This document shows positions 4,901-7,676 of a stretch of 7,676 nucleotides of DNA, piece by piece. A program made the translations under genes and the position numbers. The notes beneath the pieces are model-generated. The model searched no databases, was not told the origin of the DNA, and saw nothing but the letters and a program-made list of their open reading frames with translations. This DNA is from a bacterium (lineage in GTDB: Bacteria > T1Sed10-126), in assembly GCA_003554945.1 (NCBI GenBank), contig PWHN01000026.1, positions 1-7,676 of the forward strand, in the 5' to 3' direction. Numbering within the stretch: the stretch's first letter is position 1; every line of letters starts with the position of its first letter.

Positions 4901-4929
4901 TTTCTTGATTATTTGAGACTGGAAACGAA

Positions 4930-5004
4930 GCGTAAACATCGAACCTGCGAACAGGCGAGCTGACGAAAAAACCAGTCAAAGATCGATCCTGGCGAAAGTC
5001 GGGA
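4930..5004 (+). repeat. Octamer/heptamer composite repeat block 5
   Basis: GCGTAAACATCGAACCT, octamers GCGAACAG and GCGAGCTG, the GAAAAAACCAGTCAAAGATC linker, then GTC-phased words. A 10-bp direct repeat GGAAACGAAG brackets it (4921-4930 and 5012-5021). The remainder of the 4811-5127 gap shows nothing recognisable apart from the promoter at 4871-4900. Confidence 0.5.
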
Positions 5005-5127
5005 TCAGATGGAAACGAAGGGATGAAAAGATATAGTAGTTCGAAATAGTATTCAATGAAAAGCTAAGAACCGTCAAAAATTCGCAGTTGTCAGGTTGTT
5101 AGAAGCGGTACGGGGATTATGAAAAAT

Positions 5128-5361
5128 TTAACTGGCCACCTTATCGTAGGGGACCATTTCGATTTCCGTGTGCTTTTCTTTTGCCTTGTTTGTGACTTCT
5201 TCAAGTCTACTGGCTGTGTCATCATCTAACCATTCTTCCCCACACTGTTCACAAATAATAGCCGGGACATTTCGGACAACTACTACCCCTTCCCCGAAAT
5301 CAACCGTAAAAGTTGTCTTCCCGTCAGCTTTGCGACCGCCACACAGGGGACATTTATCCAT
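5128..5361 (-). CDS. YgiT/MqsA-type zinc-finger antitoxin
   Basis: A 77-residue protein with two CxxC pairs, C4-P-L-C7 near the start and C37-E-Q-C40 after a strand-rich stretch. This is the zinc-binding N-domain layout of MqsA/YgiT antitoxins. The segment VVVVRNVPAIICEQCGEEWLDDDT is typical of the family. It ends after a helical, charged tail (RLEEVTNKAKEKHTEIEMVP) and lacks the C-terminal HTH domain of full-length MqsA, so DNA-binding autoregulation is not evident. Start set at ATG 5361, one base overlapping the DUF4258 stop (TGATG). A GTG at 5364 (GTGA overlap, GGAG 6 nt upstream) is an equally possible start adding one Met. The order toxin then antitoxin is the same as in mqsRA. Confidence 0.9.
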   Translation of the reverse strand: MDKCPLCGGRKADGKTTFTVDFGEGVVVVRNVPAIICEQCGEEWLDDDTASRLEEVTNKAKEKHTEIEMVPYDKVAS

Positions 5362-5675
5362 CACTCATCTCTCCTCGTCTTAAAATTATCAGCAAAAATT
5401 TGGGGATCCGGCTCATACACAGTAATAACAAATACTTTCTGGTATTCTTCTCTAAAAGCTATCACAACATGTAAAGGTCTATCTGCAGCTTTTCCAAGTA
5501 TTAATGAACTGGGATAAGGCTGATCATCCGGATAATCTTCAATTATTTCACCAGATTTTAACACTTCCCGAACTTCAGCCCTTGATATACCACGTTCTAA
5601 CATACGGCCTAATGCATGTTTCTTCCATTCTATAATACCATTCTCGAGCGAATCACGAACCTTTTTCAAATTCAT
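5361..5675 (-). CDS. DUF4258 protein, putative toxin paired with YgiT
   Basis: A 104-residue DUF4258 protein with canonical features: WKKHALGRMLERGISRAEVREVL (17-39), GEIIEDYPDDQPYPSSLILG (42-61), RPLHVVIAF (66-74) and VFVITVYEPDPQIFADNFKTRR (81-102). These match the RelE/BrnT-like putative toxins commonly followed by a YgiT-type antitoxin. ATG at 5675 with AAGGAT 8 nt upstream. No convincing promoter was found: the expected -35 zone is occupied by a fragment of the dispersed repeat at 5708-5729. It is a paralogue of the gene at 4484-4810 but has a completely different partner. Confidence 0.9.
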   Translation of the reverse strand: MNLKKVRDSLENGIIEWKKHALGRMLERGISRAEVREVLKSGEIIEDYPDDQPYPSSLILGKAADRPLHVVIAFREEYQKVFVITVYEPDPQIFADNFKTRRDE

Positions 5676-5707
5676 AGGCTAAATCCTTCGCTATAGTATC
5701 CACACTC

Positions 5708-5806
5708 CGCGCCTCGGAGGTTGAAAGTTCCGTTAGTGTTATCCCCTCGTACTTTGAATTATTTACTTACTGCTCATATGGTACGGAGGTGGCGTTTGTC
5801 GTTTCT
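5708..5806 (+). repeat. Scrambled fragments of dispersed repeat
   Basis: CGCGCCTCGGAGGTTGAAAG (within 5708-5729) matches the start of repeat copies 1 and 2. GTACGGAGGTGGCGTTTGTC plus GTTTCT (5781-5806) is a diverged copy of the 31-base segment at 4051-4081 and 2978-3008. In copy 1 the order of these two pieces is reversed, so modules have been shuffled. Confidence 0.55.
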
Positions 5807-5848
5807 TTTCTGTCTAATCTCATAGTAATGTAAAAACTTCCAGATAAT

Positions 5849-6181
5849 TCACGGTAAAGTCAGCAATCCGGTTTCTTTATCCTGAAGGAAAGCTTTAATC
5901 TCAGCCTTGTCCTGGCGAAGCAGGTTCTCTATCGCCGAAGTTGTACAGTTGCCAAGCAAAAGCCATATGACCTTTGGTGGGTGACCATGAAGGAAAATTT
6001 TCTGATGAAAATCAGAATCTTTGGATACTATTGTGTAATTATTTTTACTGGCGGATTCCCAAATTTCACTGTCATACGCTTCTGCCAGCCCAAGATTTCG
6101 AACGTGTTCAATTTCAAACGAAGTGTCGGCCAGCCTATCTATCAAACGATAAGATAGGTTCTGATCAAGTAACAGTTTCAA
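5849..6181 (-). CDS. DUF5615 PIN-like toxin
   Basis: A 110-residue protein of the DUF5615 (PIN-like, Mut7-C-related) family. Diagnostic parts are KLLLDQNLSYRLIDRL (2-17) with D6, GLAEAYDSEIWESASKNNYT (31-50) with D37, IVSKDSDF (51-58) with D55 and D57, and HPPKVIWLLLGNCTT (67-81). These acidic residues correspond to a PIN-type metal site, so RNase activity is expected but unproven. It starts with TTG at 6181 in a 4-nt TTGA overlap with the DUF433 stop and has no separate ribosome binding site, pointing to low, coupled expression. DUF433-DUF5615 pairs are a recognised TA-type combination (VapBC45-like). Confidence 0.92.
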   Translation of the reverse strand: MKLLLDQNLSYRLIDRLADTSFEIEHVRNLGLAEAYDSEIWESASKNNYTIVSKDSDFHQKIFLHGHPPKVIWLLLGNCTTSAIENLLRQDKAEIKAFLQDKETGLLTLP

Positions 6182-6402
6182 GAGGCTCGGGATTTTAATT
6201 TTCTTTCCCTGTTGGCAGCGAAGGCCAGACAGGCCCGGATATCTTCCTCAGTAAGTTCGGGAAAGTCTTCTATGATTTCTTCTTTGGACATACCTCCCGC
6301 CAGGTAATCCAGGATATCATCAACAGTTATCCTTAAATCTCGAACACAGGGTTTGCCGCTGCGTCTTTGAGGATCAACAGTAATAATTTTTTCATAGTCC
6401 AC
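6178..6402 (-). CDS. DUF433 antitoxin
   Basis: A 74-residue DUF433 protein. It shows the family pattern ITVDPQRRSGKPCVRDLRIT (7-26), then VDDILDYLAGGMSKEEIIEDFPELTEEDIRACLAFAA (27-63), a helix-turn-helix-like unit expected to bind the operator and the DUF5615 toxin. The usual RGTRIT is RDLRIT here, a minor variation. GTG at 6402 is preferred because GGAGG stands 7 nt upstream; the TTG one codon earlier (6405) is too close to it. First gene of its operon, directly downstream of the promoter at 6424-6451. Confidence 0.92.
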   Translation of the reverse strand: MDYEKIITVDPQRRSGKPCVRDLRITVDDILDYLAGGMSKEEIIEDFPELTEEDIRACLAFAANRERKLKSRAS

Positions 6403-6423
6403 CAAAATCCCTCCTTTTCTTTA

Positions 6424-6451
6424 AGTATACGATATCCGAGAGAAAGAACAA
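6424..6451 (-). promoter_or_regulatory. Promoter of DUF433-DUF5615 pair
   Basis: On the minus strand, TTGTTC (6446-6451), a 16-bp spacer and TATACT (6424-6429). The likely start near 6417 leaves a very short leader that begins almost at the AGGAGGG ribosome binding site. Confidence 0.6.
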
Positions 6452-6490
6452 CATAATATTTTTTACAAGCAAAGCCTCGGGATTGAAAGC

Positions 6491-6650
6491 TCTGCGCGCC
6501 TCGGAGGTTGAAAGTTTGAAAGTTTGGGAAATTCTGCGCTTATATTTTCGGAAAATGCTAAATAATTATATCTGATGGAGTGAGGAAATTGAATGATTTT
6601 TTAGCAGAGGAAAATTAGGAGAGCGGGGAACAGCTCGAGCCGGCGAGCTT
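6491..6650 (+). repeat. Dispersed 160-bp repeat, copy 2
   Basis: Gap-free counterpart of 4081-4240. The matching frame reads EVESLKVWEILRLYFR, then KMLNNYI and TGA, then VRKLNDFLAEEN and TAG, so the downstream frame is closed by a stop that copy 1 lacks. The gap 6406-6886 holds this repeat, the octamer array and two divergent promoters, but no gene I can support. Confidence 0.65.
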
Positions 6651-6812
6651 GCGAACATGCGAACAGGTGAAAGTTCACGATGGGGCGAGCGGGCGAAAGA
6701 GCGTAAACATCGAGCCGGCGAACAGGCGAACAGGCGAAAAAAGCAATCAAAAGACGAAAAACATCGGGCAGGCGAAGATGCGAGCAAGCGAAAACCAGGC
6801 AAAGGTCGGGGG
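6630..6812 (+). repeat. Octamer repeat array, longest copy
   Basis: About 180 bases of degenerate octamers, for example GCGAACAT, GCGAACAG, GCGAGCCG and GCGAGCAA, with inserts containing GTAAACATCG and AAAACATCG, ending in CAGGCAAAGGTCGGGG. All six frames are low-complexity here (minus-strand frames read SPAR/ACSPAR-like words), so the apparent ORFs of 60-100 codons are repeat artefacts. Confidence 0.75.
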
Positions 6813-6836
6813 GCAACGGTTGGGGATTTTTTATTT

Positions 6837-6865
6837 TTGACCGGAGGGTGATATTGTGATATACT
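6837..6865 (+). promoter_or_regulatory. Promoter of AbrB-RelE pair
   Basis: TTGACC (6837-6842), a 17-bp spacer and TATACT (6860-6865): the closest match to consensus in the window. The spacer contains a tandem GTGATATT/GTGATATA. The transcription start would fall near 6872. Confidence 0.75.
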
Positions 6866-6877
6866 CTTACCAGTAAG
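6866..6877. promoter_or_regulatory. Operator-like palindrome before AbrB-type gene
   Basis: CTTAC-CA-GTAAG lies immediately after the -10 and covers the predicted transcription start, just before the AAGGAGG ribosome binding site (6881-6887). AbrB/MazE antitoxins usually repress their own promoters at such symmetric sites. Confidence 0.4.
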
Positions 6878-6895
6878 AAAAAGGAGGTGTTGGTG

Positions 6896-7129
6896 TTGAG
6901 CACTGTTAAAACTACTCGTTTATCTACTAAAGGTCAGGTTGTCATCCCGGCAGATATTCGTAAAGAGCTTGATATGAATGAAACCGATGAACTTATCGTT
7001 ACAAGAGTTGATGATCGGATCATAATGCGCAAGTTGCATATCGGGGATATTTTAGAAGAAGCGCAGCAGGCTTCTGAAAAAGACCGGACGGTATCTCATG
7101 AAGAAATGAAAAAAAAGTATGGGATCTGA
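6896..7129 (+). CDS. AbrB/MazE-type antitoxin
   Basis: A 77-residue SpoVT/AbrB-domain protein. The swapped-hairpin DNA-binding domain is clear: TTRLSTKGQVVIPADIRKEL (6-25), a DELIVTRVDDRIIMRK strand pair (31-46), then a helical C-terminal arm (IGDILEEAQQASEKDRTVSHEEMKKKYG) that would wrap the RelE toxin. Several in-frame start codons lie together (GTG 6887, TTG 6890, GTG 6893, TTG 6896). TTG 6896 is chosen because it lies 8 nt after AAGGAGG and gives the usual MSTVKTT N-terminus; GTG 6893 is the main alternative. The only pair on the plus strand. It overlaps the toxin gene by 11 nt. Confidence 0.93.
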   Translation: MSTVKTTRLSTKGQVVIPADIRKELDMNETDELIVTRVDDRIIMRKLHIGDILEEAQQASEKDRTVSHEEMKKKYGI

Positions 7130-7424
7130 CTGGTCTATAGAATATGGTCCTTACATAACCCGTCAGTTCAAACAGCTTAACAAATCTGTTGTGCAAACAG
7201 TTTTAAAAAGGGTTGAGCGCCTGCTTAAAAATCCTACCCTGGGAAAACCTATCAAAGGCAAAGCATCCGATTATAATTTGCGAGCTTTAAGAATTACCAC
7301 CGGCCAGGGAGAATTCAGGTTGATATACCAGTTATGGGAGAAAGAGGGGAAGATTTTAGTGATTTTTATAGGCAGCCGTAAGGATGTTTATGAACGGCTT
7401 GAACGATGGCTGGAGGGGGATTGA
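7119..7424 (+). CDS. RelE/ParE family toxin
   Basis: A 101-residue RelE/ParE-superfamily protein: WSIEYGPYITRQFKQLNKSV (5-24), helix VLKRVERLLKNPTLGKPIKG (28-47), LRALRITTGQGEFRLIYQLW (54-73) and ILVIFIGSRKDVYERL (79-94). The LR..R....FRLIY and GSRKDVY elements are the family core. Arg55, Arg58, Arg67 and Arg87 are candidate RNA-contact or catalytic residues. RelE members cleave mRNA on the ribosome while ParE members poison gyrase, and this sequence alone does not decide, though the SRKDVYERL ending is common in RelE-type proteins. The ATG at 7119 lies within the antitoxin end, with no strong ribosome binding site, so translation is probably coupled. Confidence 0.93.
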   Translation: MGSDWSIEYGPYITRQFKQLNKSVVQTVLKRVERLLKNPTLGKPIKGKASDYNLRALRITTGQGEFRLIYQLWEKEGKILVIFIGSRKDVYERLERWLEGD

Positions 7425-7430
7425 AAACCG

Positions 7431-7447
7431 GTCGTGGGTCGATGGTC
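7431..7447 (+). repeat. Short heptamer remnant
   Basis: Two GTC-phased units (GTCGTGG, GTCGATG) and a third GTC, between the RelE stop and the right copy of the bracketing direct repeat. Confidence 0.4.
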
Positions 7448-7449
7448 TT

Positions 7450-7499
7450 GAAACCCTGGCGGGGTCAGACTTAAAGTTTAAAGTTAAGGGGGGGAGAGG
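7450..7499 (+). repeat. Island-bracketing direct repeat, right copy
   Basis: Same orientation and 48 of 50 bases identical to 122-171. The differences are a G/A near the middle and an A/G in the purine run. The segment between the two copies contains all eight gene pairs. Confidence 0.7.
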
Positions 7500-7562
7500 T
7501 TATGGAGTGATGAGGCCGATTCGATGCAGCTATTAACCATTATCGAGAGGAAGATCTAACCT

Positions 7563-7590
7563 GATTAATTCATCAGCTGATGAATTAATC
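7563..7590. repeat. Perfect 28-bp palindrome
   Basis: GATTAATTCATCAG is followed directly by its exact complement CTGATGAATTAATC, with no spacer. No T-tract follows. A diverged left arm (TTAATTCATCAACTGA) occurs near 4014-4029. It could be a cruciform-forming site, a protein-binding site or a recombination end; nothing in the window decides. Confidence 0.7.
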
Positions 7591-7600
7591 ACCCGTAGGG

Positions 7601-7624
7601 CCGCCCATTCGTAGGAATGGGCGG
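7601..7624. repeat. GC-rich hairpin
   Basis: CCGCCCATTC and GAATGGGCGG form a 10-bp perfect stem around GTAG. It follows the 28-bp palindrome by 10 bp. The next bases are GGTTAGCCC, not a T-run, so a Rho-independent terminator is not supported; a dispersed palindromic element is more likely. Confidence 0.6.
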
Positions 7625-7676
7625 GGTTAGCCCAGCTGTTTACATAAAAACTGGAAAATTACATTATGTAGAAATA

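Noticed and set aside
5685-5730. Promoter for the second DUF4258 gene
   Set aside because: GATACT and TATAGC hexamers are present near 5690-5700, but no -35 fits at 16-18 bp, so it was not listed.
441-6402. Integron cassette array
   Set aside because: Same-strand small cassettes suggested it, but I see no integrase and no attC-like sites with GTTRRRY/RYYYAAC ends between the pairs.
6566-6903. Overlapping ORFs of 60-100 codons on both strands
   Set aside because: They run through the octamer array and translate to SPAR/ACSPAR or RRTGE-like repeats; no ribosome binding site and no family resemblance.
7563-7640. Rho-independent terminator of the AbrB-RelE pair
   Set aside because: Two good hairpins exist but neither is followed by a T-tract, and they lie 140-200 bp beyond the toxin stop.

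Overview
The window is an accessory, mostly non-core stretch made almost entirely of small two-gene toxin-antitoxin (TA) style operons separated by low-complexity repetitive DNA. I count eight gene pairs in 7.7 kb. No housekeeping gene, RNA gene, CRISPR array, transposase or integrase is visible. The genes have moderate GC, clear GGAGG-type ribosome binding sites, sigma70/sigmaA-like promoters and many GTG/TTG starts. This fits an anaerobic Firmicutes (Clostridia-like) or Desulfobacterota-type bacterium, but nothing here fixes the taxon.

Layout. Seven pairs lie on the minus strand: DUF2442 + DUF4160 (441-978), HicB + HicA (1268-1713), a DUF2281-type antitoxin + VapC PIN toxin (2028-2668), a second PIN toxin + a 52-residue downstream gene (3185-3797), a DUF4258 toxin-like gene + a 70-residue partner (4275-4810), a second DUF4258 gene + a YgiT/MqsA-type zinc-finger antitoxin (5128-5675), and DUF433 + DUF5615 (5849-6402). 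The eighth pair, AbrB/MazE-type antitoxin + RelE/ParE toxin (6896-7424), is on the plus strand. In every pair the second gene overlaps or touches the first (1 to 11 nt), which implies translational coupling. Six pairs have a recognisable promoter of their own directly upstream and a seventh has a -10 only, so these look like independent cassettes rather than one operon.

Between the cassettes, every larger gap holds repeats: a degenerate heptamer array (GTC phase, consensus GTCRAWR), a degenerate octamer array (about GCGARCAG), and copies of a longer dispersed repeat, about 160 bp, with two good copies (4081-4240 and 6491-6650) and scrambled pieces elsewhere. A 50-bp direct repeat (48 of 50 identical) brackets the whole island at 122-171 and 7450-7499. 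The right end also carries a perfect 28-bp palindrome and a second hairpin.

How it works together (inference): each cassette is probably a self-contained, autoregulated toxin and neutraliser. The shared repeats between them offer homology for gaining, losing and shuffling cassettes. The less described parts are the 52-residue partner of the second PIN toxin, the 70-residue partner of the first DUF4258 protein, and the dispersed repeat, whose two copies differ mainly at synonymous positions in one reading frame, as if it were the remains of a former gene junction.
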